The notes beneath the pieces were generated by a model. The model saw only the letters and a list, made by a program, of their open reading frames with translations. It did not search any database and was not told the origin of the DNA. Position numbers and translations under genes: made by a program. Below are positions 9,995-19,593 of a stretch of 64,000 bases of DNA, piece after piece (the stretch's first letter is position 1; each line of letters begins with the position of its first letter). This DNA comes from Enterococcus lactis (GTDB lineage: Bacteria; Bacillota; Bacilli; Lactobacillales; Enterococcaceae): positions 1 through 64,000 of the forward strand of contig NZ_BNJW01000009.1 of assembly GCF_015751045.1 (NCBI RefSeq). Direction: 5' to 3'.

Positions 9995-12295
9995 GTGTAC
10001 GATTACCCGTATCAAAACCCAAAGTTGACCATCCGCCAAAGAGTAGAAGATTTACTTTCGCGGATGAATATTGCTGAAAAAGTAGGACAGGTAAACCAGC
10101 ATTTGTATGGTTGGGAATGTTATGAAAAAAACGGAGACAAGAACGAATTAACAGAAAAGTTAAAAGAACATGTTAAATGGGGAGGCGGTCTGGGTGCCTT
10201 ATACGGTCTGTTTCGCTCTGATCCGTGGTCTAAAACAGATTATAAGAATGGGATTCTTGCAAAAGAAAGCTGGAAGGTGGCTAACCTAGTCCAAGAATAT
10301 GTACTAAAGCATTCGCGATGGAAAATTCCAGTTTTGCTTGTAGAAGAATGTCCACATGGTCATCAAGGTTTGGATGGGATTTCTTATCCAACGAATATCG
10401 GCCGTGGAAATACCTTCAATGTAGCGTTATTAGAACAAACTAGCCGATTGATGGCAAAAGAACTGGCTGCTAAAGGTGTTCATTTAGCGCTGGTGTCGAC
10501 TTTGGATCTGGCAAAAGATCCTCGTTGGGGAAGGACAGAAGAGTGCTTTGGGGAAGATCCGATTCTCTCAGCTCGTTTTTCTGAAGCGGTCGTTCGAGGG
10601 TTCCAAGGAGAGATTATTTCAGAAAAAGTTTCTTTTCTTGATCAGACAGTAGAGGAAATCAATAAGAAGAAGGATCAGATCGGTGTTGTGTTAAAGCACT
10701 GTACCGCACAAGGAGAAGCTTTAGGCGGTCATAATTCAGGCACAGTGACGATTGGACGCAGAGAGTTCTCCGATATTTACGAGCCATTATTGAAGAGCAC
10801 AAGAAATGCAGTAGGTGTCATGGCTGCTTATAATGATATCGACGGGGTACCTTGTCATATCAATCGAGCGCTTTTTGAGCAAACATTAAGAAAAGAGATC
10901 GGTTATCAAGGGATCGTTATGGCAGACGGTGTTGCTTTGGATCGTTTATCCGATGTTTTTACAGATAAAAAGACTGCTGCAGCATATGCATTAGCGGCAG
11001 GAATCGATCTCAGTTTGTGGGACGAGACCTATACCAAGATTGCAGAAGCCATTGATGATCAAGTCGTAGATGAAAAGCTACTAGATCAAGCAGTTCGCCG
11101 AGTTTTATCTGTCAAATTTTTATTAGGTTTGTTTGAACAACCATTTGCAAACGATCCAAAGGAGTATTGGGATCATCTCATGGAGGAATCAGAGCACTTA
11201 AATTTAGAGACAGCAAAAGAAAGTATCACTTTACTAAAAAATGACGGTATATTGCCGTTGGATCAACAAGTAAAAAACATTGCTGTTATAGGACCAAATG
11301 CTCACGATGTTTACCACTTGTTGGGAGACTACTCTGCACCACAAACAGAAGACCGTTTGAAAAAAACGATAGTACAAGAGATAAAAACAGAGTTTCCCCA
11401 ATCAACGGTTTCTTATGCACAAGGATGTGAAGTAAGAAATCAGGAGGATCAGGAAGAAAAATTATTAGAAGCGGTGACCCTTGCTCAAAACTCAGATGTG
11501 ATCATTGCAGTTCTAGGTGGATCAAGTGCGCGGAACTTTGATATGGAATTTCTTCGTAACGGGGCAGTTTCATCGAAAGGGATCAACATGGATTCTGGAG
11601 AAAATGTAGATGTTGCTTCTCTTTCTTTAGGTGGATACCAACAACAACTGATTGAACAATTGTATCAACTAGGCAAGCCAATCATCACGATACTTGTGCA
11701 AGGAAGACCCTACGATTTGATGAAAATCGAGTCATTTACGAATGCCATTGCAACAGCATGGTTTCCTGGACAGGAGGGTGGAAAAGCCATTGCGCAGATG
11801 ATTTCTGGAAGAAATAACCCAAGCGGACGATTGAGTTTGTCTTATCCTAGAAATAGTCAGCAACTACCTGTTTATTACTATCAGCGTGCTGCTTCTAAAC
11901 AAGAGAATTATTATGATTTAAGCGGCAGTCCATTTTATCCTTTTGGACATGGTCTAAGCTATACAACATTTGAATACAGTCAGATGGAAGTCAAAACGGA
12001 TATTGACAAAGTAATAATATCAATTAAAGTTAAAAATACAGGAAGTGTTTCAGGTAAAACAAGTACTCTTGTCTATGTCCGATTAATTGACGGCGCTGTC
12101 ATCCAAAGAACGAAATTATTGAAAGCTTTTCGTAAAGATGACTTGCAGTCTCAAGAGGAAAGACTGCTTGTTTTTGAACTCACTTCTGAAGACTTTAGTT
12201 ATATGGACATTGATGACAAGCGGCATTATGCAAAGAAAGCGGTCATCACGGTCGAACAACAAGAAAAAGAAATCAAATGTAACTGGCAGGAGTGA
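9995..12295 (+). CDS. GH3 beta-glucosidase
   Basis: A 766-residue GH3 enzyme without a signal peptide, so cytoplasmic. The TIM-barrel part (about 30-370) contains KHCTAQGEALGGHNSG and the expected nucleophile aspartate in GIVMADGVALDRL (near residue 311). The second domain (about 400-640) follows, and a fibronectin-III-like C-terminal domain begins at about YDLSGSPFYPFGHGLSYTTF. The start is GTG at 9995 behind GAAGGAGGATATTAAG. It is translationally close to the EIIC gene and to the LacI gene that follows by 6 bp. It could act on the non-phosphorylated or differently linked sugar of this operon. Confidence 0.9.
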   Translation: MYDYPYQNPKLTIRQRVEDLLSRMNIAEKVGQVNQHLYGWECYEKNGDKNELTEKLKEHVKWGGGLGALYGLFRSDPWSKTDYKNGILAKESWKVANLVQEYVLKHSRWKIPVLLVEECPHGHQGLDGISYPTNIGRGNTFNVALLEQTSRLMAKELAAKGVHLALVSTLDLAKDPRWGRTEECFGEDPILSARFSEAVVRGFQGEIISEKVSFLDQTVEEINKKKDQIGVVLKHCTAQGEALGGHNSGTVTIGRREFSDIYEPLLKSTRNAVGVMAAYNDIDGVPCHINRALFEQTLRKEIGYQGIVMADGVALDRLSDVFTDKKTAAAYALAAGIDLSLWDETYTKIAEAIDDQVVDEKLLDQAVRRVLSVKFLLGLFEQPFANDPKEYWDHLMEESEHLNLETAKESITLLKNDGILPLDQQVKNIAVIGPNAHDVYHLLGDYSAPQTEDRLKKTIVQEIKTEFPQSTVSYAQGCEVRNQEDQEEKLLEAVTLAQNSDVIIAVLGGSSARNFDMEFLRNGAVSSKGINMDSGENVDVASLSLGGYQQQLIEQLYQLGKPIITILVQGRPYDLMKIESFTNAIATAWFPGQEGGKAIAQMISGRNNPSGRLSLSYPRNSQQLPVYYYQRAASKQENYYDLSGSPFYPFGHGLSYTTFEYSQMEVKTDIDKVIISIKVKNTGSVSGKTSTLVYVRLIDGAVIQRTKLLKAFRKDDLQSQEERLLVFELTSEDFSYMDIDDKRHYAKKAVITVEQQEKEIKCNWQE

Positions 12296-12301
12296 AAATG
12301 T

Positions 12302-13273
12302 ATGGCATCGATCCGTGACGTGGCTAAGATGGCTGGTGTTTCAGTGGGAACAGTTTCCCGCTATTTAAACGGTCAGCAGCTGAAGGAAAAGAATATGGAA
12401 AAAATAGCAGAAGCGATTTCAGCGTTGGACTATAAAGAAAACATCATTGCTAAAGGATTGAAGAATAATCGAAGTTTCTCTATTGGACTTTTGATAAACG
12501 GGATATCTAGCCGTTTTGGTTCGGAGGTTGTTTCAGGGATCGAAAGAGTAGCTGAAGAAAATGGGTATAGCTTATTATTAAGCGGGTTTGCCGATCAGCC
12601 AGAAAAAATCGATCAAAAAATCGAATACCTGATGAAGCATGCAATCGATGGGTTGATTGTCTTCTTATCAGAAGAAGAGTGGTCTGGATTTGAAATGCTC
12701 ACAAAAATGAGTATCCCAGTTGTCGCATTGAATTGTCCGGATGGGCCAGCAGGTATTGATACAATAGTAGTGAATGATCGAGAAAGTGTAGCAAGAGTGA
12801 TTGCTCATCATGGCGAACAAGGACATAAAACAATAGGATTTATTGCTGCCGCTCAAACAGATTACGTAGCAAGAGAACGTTTAGCTGGAGCCAAAGAAGC
12901 GGTACAAAAGGATCCGTCTATCCATTTAGAGATCTTTACAGGAGACTATTCTAGAAAAAGCGGCTATTACGGGGCAAAAGCATTATTAGAAAAAAGGGCA
13001 ACTGCTATTTTTGTCAGCAATTACAATATGTCGATTGGTGCCATCGAATGTTTTAATCAAGAAGGTGTCAGAATCGGGAAGGATATTGCGTTCAGTCACT
13101 ATGATTATTTAGATAAAAACGATCTGAGTATCCTTCCGAAAATCACGATCACGCCACCAACAGATAAAATCGGGGAACGAGCAGCAGAACAGCTGTTGAA
13201 ACGAATCAAAAAAGAAGAAGAAGAAAATGAAAAAGTGATTGTGATGGAAAATATCATACATGGAATCAACTAA
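12302..13273 (+). CDS. LacI-family transcriptional regulator
   Basis: A 323-residue regulator. The helix-turn-helix is at the N-terminus (IRDVAKMAGVSVGTVSRYLN), followed by the hinge and a periplasmic-binding-protein-like sugar domain (about 60-323). The start ATG follows GGCAGGAGTGAAAATGT, overlapping the end region of the GH3 gene. Being embedded in the operon it probably controls it through the TGAACCGGTTCA palindrome at 8631, an autoregulated arrangement. The C-terminus carries a run of lysine and glutamate (KRIKKEEEENEK), slightly unusual but not disruptive. Confidence 0.9.
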   Translation: MASIRDVAKMAGVSVGTVSRYLNGQQLKEKNMEKIAEAISALDYKENIIAKGLKNNRSFSIGLLINGISSRFGSEVVSGIERVAEENGYSLLLSGFADQPEKIDQKIEYLMKHAIDGLIVFLSEEEWSGFEMLTKMSIPVVALNCPDGPAGIDTIVVNDRESVARVIAHHGEQGHKTIGFIAAAQTDYVARERLAGAKEAVQKDPSIHLEIFTGDYSRKSGYYGAKALLEKRATAIFVSNYNMSIGAIECFNQEGVRIGKDIAFSHYDYLDKNDLSILPKITITPPTDKIGERAAEQLLKRIKKEEEENEKVIVMENIIHGIN

Positions 13274-13293
13274 AAAAAAAAAGAGGTGCTTTG

Positions 13294-14691
13294 ATGAAAA
13301 GATATCAATTTCCAGAAAATTTTTGGTGGGGCTCTGCAGCAAGTGGTCCACAAACAGAAGGAAGAATTTCAGGCGATGGAAAAGGAGAGAACATTTTTGA
13401 TTATTGGTACAAAAACGAACCGCAAAAGTTCTTTGATCAAGTAGGACCTGAAAAAACCTCGCAAGTTTATACGAAGTATCAAGAGGATGTACAGTTGATG
13501 AAACAGACTGGGCATAATTCATTTCGAACCTCTATCCAATGGAGCCGTTTGATACCTGATGAATCTGGAACAATCAACGAAGAAGCCGTTCGTTTCTATC
13601 ATCGCTATTTTGATGAGTTGATTGAAAACGGTATCGAACCCTTTGTTAATCTGTATCATTTCGATATGCCGATGTATCTGCAAGAAAAAGGCGGATGGTT
13701 GAACCGAGAAACGGTTGAAGCCTATGAAAAATACGCAAAAAGTTGTTTTCAATTGTTTGGCTCGAAAGTAAAAAAATGGTTTACCCATAATGAACCAATC
13801 GTTCCAGTCGAGGCAGGCTATTTGTATCGATGGCATTATCCGGAAGAATCAGATATGAAAAAAGCAATCCAAGTTGGTTATCATGAAGCGTTGGCTTCAG
13901 CATTAGCCATCAAAGCTTACCATGAAATGGACCAAAGCGGTGTTATCGGAATCATCTTGAATTTGACACCGAGTTATCCAAGAGACGAATCAAATCCCGA
14001 AGATATTAAAGCAGCACGAATAGCAGATGCGTTCTTCAATCGTTCATTCCTTGATCCAGCTGTAAAAGGCGAGTTTCCAAGTGAATTGATCGAAAGAATA
14101 AAAGAACTCGATCTAATGCCGGAGATCCATCCAGATGATTTGGCGATCATTAAAGAAAACACAGTAGATCTTTTGGGAATTAATTATTACCAGCCACGCC
14201 GAATAAAAGCAAAAGAAACACCAATCGATACTAAAAACGGTCCTATGCCTGAGGATTACTTCGACAATTATGAAATGCCTGGTCGTAAAATGAATCCTTA
14301 TCGCGGATGGGAGATCTATGAAAAAGGAATCTATGATATTTTGATCAATGTACGAGATCATTATGGGAATATCGACTGTTTTATTTCTGAAAACGGCATG
14401 GGTGTAGAAAATGAAGCACGATTTATCAAGGAAGATGGTATGATCCACGATGATTATCGGATCGAATTTGTTCAATCTCATCTGAAATATGTCCATCAAG
14501 CCATTCAAGAAGGTGCCAATTGTTTAGGTTATCATATGTGGACATGCATGGATAACTGGTCGTGGACCAATGCCTATAAGAATCGTTACGGTTTTATTTC
14601 AGTAGATTTAGCACAAGATGGAAAAAGAACGATTAAGAAATCGGGTCATTGGTTCAAAGATGTATCAGACAGAAATGGATTTGAAGCTTAA
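13294..14691 (+). CDS. GH1 glycosidase, probable 6-phospho-beta-glucosidase
   Basis: A 465-residue GH1 enzyme. The acid/base glutamate is in THNEPIVP (near residue 167) and the nucleophile in CFISENGMG (near 366). The C-terminal loop NWSWTNAYKNRYGF keeps a lysine and tyrosine found in phospho-sugar-binding members but differs from the SKRYGF of the enzyme at 2056-3498, so the substrate need not be the same. The start is ATG 13294 behind AAAAGAGGTGC; a TTG three bases earlier is in frame. It is last in the LacI operon, 20 bp after the regulator. A phosphorylated substrate is likely because the operon imports through a PTS. Confidence 0.85.
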   Translation: MKRYQFPENFWWGSAASGPQTEGRISGDGKGENIFDYWYKNEPQKFFDQVGPEKTSQVYTKYQEDVQLMKQTGHNSFRTSIQWSRLIPDESGTINEEAVRFYHRYFDELIENGIEPFVNLYHFDMPMYLQEKGGWLNRETVEAYEKYAKSCFQLFGSKVKKWFTHNEPIVPVEAGYLYRWHYPEESDMKKAIQVGYHEALASALAIKAYHEMDQSGVIGIILNLTPSYPRDESNPEDIKAARIADAFFNRSFLDPAVKGEFPSELIERIKELDLMPEIHPDDLAIIKENTVDLLGINYYQPRRIKAKETPIDTKNGPMPEDYFDNYEMPGRKMNPYRGWEIYEKGIYDILINVRDHYGNIDCFISENGMGVENEARFIKEDGMIHDDYRIEFVQSHLKYVHQAIQEGANCLGYHMWTCMDNWSWTNAYKNRYGFISVDLAQDGKRTIKKSGHWFKDVSDRNGFEA

Positions 14692-14780
14692 AGAATAGCC
14701 AAGAGAGAATGTATGAAAATTCCCGTTCTTACCGCTTCAGGAAAAAGAAGTTCAATTATTTACGATCTTTTTCAACTTTT

Positions 14781-14811
14781 TTGTCTTTCTATTTCATTTT
14801 TTGTATATAAT
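14781..14811 (+). promoter_or_regulatory. Candidate promoter
   Basis: TTGTCT (14781-14786) and a perfect TATAAT (14806-14811), 19 bp apart, about 35 bp upstream of the following gene start. The -35 spacing is long. Confidence 0.4.
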
Positions 14812-14846
14812 AGAATAGTCAAAATTAAATAGGAGTGGAGGAAGGC

Positions 14847-15470
14847 ATGAGGAAAAAAAGACCGTTTCTTCTCTTTTGGTTATTCGGTTTTTTCTTACTG
14901 CTTATTTTATCCGCAGCATTTTCAGGAAAAATGACAGCAGATCTTGCTCAGAAAGAAACAGAAAAAATCGTAGCAAGCAAAGAATCAGTAGATAATTTCA
15001 AAAAAGAATTCTCAACTTATTGGTGGGAGGAATATAAATTAACTGCCAATTACGAAAAAGGTGAATTGGACATCTATTTGCCAAAAGGAAAAGAAGAAAA
15101 TCAATTTATCAATATCGATGACGTACTTAGTGCGATTTCTCTCAGACAATATCAATTCAAAGACAAACATTTGGCCGTTTTGCTTTTGACTCATGATGGC
15201 GACAAGGTAGCTCGTTTGAAAAATGGAAAAGTGGTCACAGCTTATTCTGAAAAAGTGGACAAAAAAGTGGTGGCCGATCGACTAGCGGAATGGAAAAAAA
15301 CCAATGAACAAGTCAAGAAAACAACTGCTTCTTCTCAAAAAAACGAGTCGACAGAACCAAGCCCTTCAGATTCTGGCAGTGGACAAACGATAACGGGAAA
15401 TGAAGAAAATCAAGCCTCAATCATTACGAATGAGTCATCAGAAGGACAATATCAAACCTATGGACAATGA
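14847..15470 (+). CDS. Membrane-anchored hypothetical protein
   Basis: Unrecognised 207-residue protein. A cationic start (MRKKRPF) and one hydrophobic helix (about 7-28) make an N-terminal anchor or signal; the rest would be extracellular. Residues about 40-160 are mixed charged sequence with a WWEEYKL segment, and the last 50 are rich in Ser, Thr, Asn and Gln, like a disordered wall-spanning tail. ATG 14847 follows GTGGAGGAAGGC; a GTG at 14835 is in frame but poorly placed. It precedes the LtaS-type gene, which hints at a cell-envelope role, but no direct function is supported. A repeat starts just after the stop. Confidence 0.65.
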   Translation: MRKKRPFLLFWLFGFFLLLILSAAFSGKMTADLAQKETEKIVASKESVDNFKKEFSTYWWEEYKLTANYEKGELDIYLPKGKEENQFINIDDVLSAISLRQYQFKDKHLAVLLLTHDGDKVARLKNGKVVTAYSEKVDKKVVADRLAEWKKTNEQVKKTTASSQKNESTEPSPSDSGSGQTITGNEENQASIITNESSEGQYQTYGQ

Positions 15471-15476
15471 AAAACA

Positions 15477-15588
15477 GAGGTTGTGAAAAAGCTGTCCTGC
15501 ATCAAGAAATAAGGAGCTGCGACAAGAATTTTGTCTCAGCCTCTTTTTTTTTGTACGAATACCGAGAAACTACTTTTGAATACCGTGG
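15477..15588 (+). repeat. Modular palindromic repeat, locus 2 (rearranged A start, terminator hairpin, B-type end)
   Basis: Starts GAGGTTGTGAAAAAGCTG and CTGCATCAAGAAATAAG as in A-type modules, then switches to a hairpin GAGCTGCGACAAG ... TTGTCTCAGCCTC plus T run, and ends ACCGAGAAACTAC TTTTGAATACCGT, which is the B-type end. It looks like a composite of several module types. It can serve as the terminator of the preceding gene. A 67-codon open frame over this element is not a gene. Confidence 0.75.
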
Positions 15589-15784
15589 AGTGAAGCGGTC
15601 ACCACAAGACTTTTATCTCTTCATTCGTTTAATCGCTTACATCACAGCGGTTTTATGCTGTGAAAAATGAACGGAATAATCTTTAGAAAGAATAAAAAAA
15701 TCTTAAGATAACAATTTTTTTTAGGAAATTTTCATTTTTCAGGAGCAAAATAAGAAAAAATGTGAATAGAGAGAAGTGATATAC

Positions 15785-17878
15785 GTGACACAACTTAAAA
15801 AATTGTGCCAAAATCGTTTAGCAATCGTTTTGACAGCTGTTTTCTTTTTTTGGCTGAAGACGATCATTGCTTACTATGCAGATTTTTCATTAGGTGTGGA
15901 AGGTACGATCCAGTACTTTATCTTGTGGATCAACCCGATTGCGACTACCTTATTGTTTTTTGGCCTTTCTTTGTATATTAAAAAGCCAAAGCCAGCGTTA
16001 GCCATTCTTTTGATCATTGATATTTTAAATACGCTTTTGTTGTACTTGAATATTATTTTTTATCGAGAATTCACAGATTTCATTACAGTCAAATCTGTAT
16101 TAGGCTTTTCGAAAGTGTCGCAAGGGTTGTCAGGAAGCTCCTTTTCTTTGATGAAACCCCATGATGTCATCTACTGGTTGGATATCGCTGTGTTCATTGG
16201 GCTACTGGTTTGGTTGAAGGTCAAGAAAATACCTATCAAAAGCAACCCTGTCAGCAAACCGATGGCTATCGCGGTTACCTGTCTTTCAGGATTGATTTTT
16301 TCAGGAAATCTAGCGTTGAGCGAAGCCAACCGTCCACAATTACTGCAGCGGACATTTGACCGTTCCTATATTGTCAAATATCTAGGAATCGATGCGTACA
16401 CTATTTATGACGGGATCAAAACAGGAATGACCAGCAGTGTTCGCGCGCATGCAAGCAGTAATGGAATTGATGAAGTTTTAGACTATACAAAGAAACATTA
16501 TGCAGAGCCAAATCCTGAAACATTTGGGCTCGCTAAAGGAAAAAATGTGATTGTCCTTCATTTAGAAAGTTTTCAACAGTTTTTGATCAATATGAAGGTA
16601 GACGGACAAGAAGTCACGCCGTTTTTAAATAGTATTTTCCAGAATCAAGCAACGATCAGCTTTGACAATTTCTTTCATGAAGTAGGACAGGGAAAGACAA
16701 GTGATGCTGAAAACATGTTGGAAACTGGCACATTTGGTTTACCTCAAGGCTCATTATTCACAGAACTTGGGTCAGATAATGTCTTTCAAGCAGCACCAGC
16801 GATCCTTGGACAAACAGAAGGCTATACAAGTGCTGTTTTCCATGGGAATGTAGCTAGTTTCTGGAATAGAGATCATGTATATAAAAATTTAGGGTATGAC
16901 AATTTCTTTGATCGATCTTATTTTGATGAATCCGACGAAACGTTAGGTTATGGGATATTAGATAAAGATTTATTCAGAGAATCTGCTCAATATCTTGAAC
17001 ATCTACAACAGCCGTTTTACACGAAATTTCTTTCCGTAACCAACCACACGCCTTATTATACGGATGACAAGAATTTCGACTTTCCATCTTTGAATACTGG
17101 CAATAGCACAGTAGATAATTATGTTCGAACGGCCCATTATCTGGATCAATCATTGGAACAATTTTTTACGTATTTGAAAAAATCTGGTATTTACCAAAAT
17201 TCAATCTTTGTGATTTACGGAGATCATTTTGGGATCTCGAATACAGATAATAAAGATTTAGCAAGTGCTCTTGGTAAAGATCCAGATACATGGGATGAAT
17301 TTGACAACGCACAGATGCAACGAGTGCCATTGATGATCCATATGCCTGGTTACACTAAAGGGACAGTCAATCATGAATACGGTGGAGAAATCGATGTTTT
17401 GCCGACATTACTACATCTATTGGGAATCGATGATAAAGATTATCTTCATTTTGGTACAGACTTATTATCTTCTCAGCACGATCAAGTAGTTGCTTTTCGA
17501 AATGGGAACTTCGTGACACCCAAATATACCGTCTTAGGAGGAAAAGCTTACAATAATCAGACAGGAGAAATCATCGATACGAAAGCAGCAGGAATCGACG
17601 AGGAAATCTCCAAAGATCAGGAAAAAGTCAAGACTGCGTTAAGTCTTTCAGATAAGCTGAATCAGGAAAATCTCTTGCGGTTTTATGTGCCAAACGGATT
17701 TGAGACGATTGATCCGAAAAAATATGATTATAAAAACGAAGCGGAACGTAATGAAGCAATCGAAAAGCAAAAAGGTGAACATTCGACCAGTGTCTTTTCA
17801 AAAAACGGCAATAAAACAACGACTAACCTATATCCAGTAACAGGAACCAATGCGGAGCAGCAAAAAAATAATCAATAA
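15785..17878 (+). CDS. ltaS: Lipoteichoic-acid-synthase-type sulfatase family enzyme
   Basis: A 697-residue membrane enzyme. About five transmembrane helices occupy residues 1-190; the rest is an extracellular sulfatase/alkaline-phosphatase fold. VIVLHLESFQQF begins the catalytic domain with the metal-binding glutamate, GQGKTSDAENM supplies the nucleophilic threonine (near residue 305), and VIYGDHFGIS supplies metal-binding Asp/His. It would polymerise glycerol phosphate from phosphatidylglycerol onto lipoteichoic acid. I chose the GTG at 15785 (MTQLKKL) behind AGAGAAGTGAT; another GTG lies at 15776. Enterococci carry more than one LtaS-like protein, so this may be a paralogue. A terminator follows. 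Confidence 0.88.
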   Translation: MTQLKKLCQNRLAIVLTAVFFFWLKTIIAYYADFSLGVEGTIQYFILWINPIATTLLFFGLSLYIKKPKPALAILLIIDILNTLLLYLNIIFYREFTDFITVKSVLGFSKVSQGLSGSSFSLMKPHDVIYWLDIAVFIGLLVWLKVKKIPIKSNPVSKPMAIAVTCLSGLIFSGNLALSEANRPQLLQRTFDRSYIVKYLGIDAYTIYDGIKTGMTSSVRAHASSNGIDEVLDYTKKHYAEPNPETFGLAKGKNVIVLHLESFQQFLINMKVDGQEVTPFLNSIFQNQATISFDNFFHEVGQGKTSDAENMLETGTFGLPQGSLFTELGSDNVFQAAPAILGQTEGYTSAVFHGNVASFWNRDHVYKNLGYDNFFDRSYFDESDETLGYGILDKDLFRESAQYLEHLQQPFYTKFLSVTNHTPYYTDDKNFDFPSLNTGNSTVDNYVRTAHYLDQSLEQFFTYLKKSGIYQNSIFVIYGDHFGISNTDNKDLASALGKDPDTWDEFDNAQMQRVPLMIHMPGYTKGTVNHEYGGEIDVLPTLLHLLGIDDKDYLHFGTDLLSSQHDQVVAFRNGNFVTPKYTVLGGKAYNNQTGEIIDTKAAGIDEEISKDQEKVKTALSLSDKLNQENLLRFYVPNGFETIDPKKYDYKNEAERNEAIEKQKGEHSTSVFSKNGNKTTTNLYPVTGTNAEQQKNNQ

Positions 17879-17884
17879 ACAATC

Positions 17885-17940
17885 AAACCAACCTTCAGGG
17901 ATTAGACAGCAGTCTCATGCTTGAAGGTTGGTATTTTTTA
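17885..17940 (+). terminator. Terminator after the LtaS-type gene
   Basis: AACCAACCTTCA pairs with TGAAGGTTGGT around an AGACAGCAGTCTCATGC loop and is followed by ATTTTTTAT. Confidence 0.85.
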
Positions 17941-18096
17941 TGAGAAAAACATTTTTTTATTTTTTTCGTGTATTTTTTATTTTTAACGTATCTATTTATT
18001 GAATGCGGAAAATTTAAATTGAAATAATCATTCCTCTTATTGGCAAGCATTCTGGAAAAGCCAAGGGTTAATTTCAATTAAAAAAGGAGAACTATT

Positions 18097-18962
18097 ATGT
18101 ATGATGGAGAATTGATCAAGAAGCTTCGAGTCAACAAAAAGCTGACGCAGTCCCAATTAGCGGAAGGAATCTGTTCTAAAACTTCGCTAGTCGGGATCGA
18201 GACGAATTCAGTGAAAAAAGTATCGTTTGGAACATTGAAATCATTTTTAGAGCGAATGAACATGACACTTGCCGAATATGAATGGATACGAAATCAGCTT
18301 GATGAGCCAAAAAAATTAAAGAAAAAAAGACGAATGCTAGATCGGATTCAAGAAGACAGCTTTGATCCTTACAAAGAAATTGCTAATAACCGCAGGCACT
18401 ATAAGAAAACAGAAGATCTGTACTATTTGGTTTTGAATCTGCACATGTCCAAAAAAACAGAAGTATCTGAGACGGAATTCGAATTTTTGCGTTATGAATG
18501 TCGTATCATTGAAGAATATTTGATCAAGTACCAGAGTATGGTCAATTTGAAGTATCTATTCTAGCTGATTTTCCTTGGATATTCAGTGATCGGTTTATTG
18601 AGAATAATTATTTGAAAATCAAAAAAAGAATGCGACGGATCGCGCAACTGAATAATCACGAGCAGTATCTTTTTACTTTTTTGACGAATCTGACTTTGTT
18701 TTATATAGAAAATGGTCGCTTAAAAAAGGCACGTAGCGTGAATGAAGATATGAAACGGAGTTTAGCGCATAAAGAAAGAAGTACAGTGATTTATGAAACA
18801 TTGATGGCGGACTATTACCAACGACTGATTTCCGCTGCTTTAGGGGAAGAAAAATCGGAAGACTACCAAGAGTTTTTCACAGTGATCGAATATACATTAG
18901 GGAAGAATCAAAGGAATTCTTTAGAGAAAAAACTGCTGGCCATTGCTAAATCCAGCAGTTAG
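18097..18962 (+). pseudogene. Rgg/MutR-like regulator split by one frameshift
   Basis: The first frame (18097-18564) has an N-terminal helix-turn-helix, LRVNKKLTQSQLAEGICSKT, followed by the start of a TPR-like repeat domain, a layout typical of Rgg regulators. It ends prematurely after KYQSMVNLKYLF. The next frame, readable without stops from before 18540 as EYGQFEVSILADFPWIFSDR onward, continues through LKKARSVNEDMKRSLAHKER to 18962. Joined, they give about 287 residues, the usual Rgg length; one added base near 18535-18545 restores the frame. Rgg proteins bind short secreted peptides and control nearby genes; I saw no matching pheromone gene. It may be a true pseudogene or an assembly error. 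Confidence 0.75.
18927..18960 (-). terminator. Terminator of ndk, embedded in the 3' end of the Rgg-like gene
   Basis: Read on the minus strand, CTGCTGG and CCAGCAG form a stem followed by a T run (A run at 927-932 on the plus strand). It lies inside the coding sequence of the convergent gene. Confidence 0.75.
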
Positions 18963-18983
18963 ACCAACAGTTTAGGATTTGTA

Positions 18984-19421
18984 TCACTTCGCCGCTTTTT
19001 CAGCCGGTTTGTTTGTATCGAATGGTGGGAAAAAGCGGGCGATCTCTTTTGTTGCAGCATCACGGGAATCAGAAGCATGGATGATGTTTTCAGTCCCCGG
19101 CAGTGCATAATCTCCTCGGATCGTACCTGGAACGGCATCAGCCGCTTTTGTTGCTCCGACCATCTTACGGACGATATCGATCACTTCCTCGCCGACCAGC
19201 ACAAGATAAACGACCGGACCAGAAGTCATGTAATCGATCAGTTCATCAAAAAAACTGCGTTCAGTCAAGTGCTGATAATGCTCTTTTGCTAGTTCAGGTG
19301 TCATCGTTGCAAATTTCATTTCAGCAATGGCCAGTCCCTTTGCTTCAAAACGTTGGATGATGCTTCCGACCAAATGGCGTCTTACGCCGTCTGGCTTGAT
19401 AATAACAAGTGTTCGTTCCAT
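18984..19421 (-). CDS. ndk: Nucleoside diphosphate kinase
   Basis: A 145-residue enzyme that transfers a phosphate between nucleoside triphosphates and diphosphates via a phosphohistidine. The start MERTLVIIKPDGVRRHLVG is diagnostic, and the catalytic histidine is in TENIIHASDS near residue 115, with the conserved IRGDYAL before it. Length is normal with a slightly extended Lys/Ala-rich C-terminus. The ATG follows an ACGAGGTGCTGTT site. It stands alone and is convergent with the Rgg-like gene. Confidence 0.95.
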   Translation of the reverse strand: MERTLVIIKPDGVRRHLVGSIIQRFEAKGLAIAEMKFATMTPELAKEHYQHLTERSFFDELIDYMTSGPVVYLVLVGEEVIDIVRKMVGATKAADAVPGTIRGDYALPGTENIIHASDSRDAATKEIARFFPPFDTNKPAEKAAK

Positions 19422-19548
19422 AACAGCACCTCGTTTCCTACTATAATTCTATTATAGCGGGAGGTGGAAAATGAGACAAATAAAACTGCGTGAGACGGAA
19501 ATATAACGCGTGTATTTTAAAAAAGTATGAAAAACATGGAAAATTGAT

Positions 19549-19577
19549 TTGACATCCTCTTTTTTAGTTGTTATATT
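19549..19577 (+). promoter_or_regulatory. Promoter of the mgtA leader
   Basis: TTGACA (19549-19554) and TATATT (19572-19577) are 17 bp apart and lie just before the riboswitch. Confidence 0.75.
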
Positions 19578-19593
19578 AACGAAGGAAAACCGA

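Noticed and set aside
12138-12368. 76-codon frame across the GH3/LacI junction
   Set aside because: Out of frame with both real genes and lysine/arginine-rich shadow sequence.
15467-15670. 67-codon open frame overlapping the end of the anchored hypothetical gene
   Set aside because: It lies over repeat locus 2 and reads through its hairpins; no ribosome binding site.
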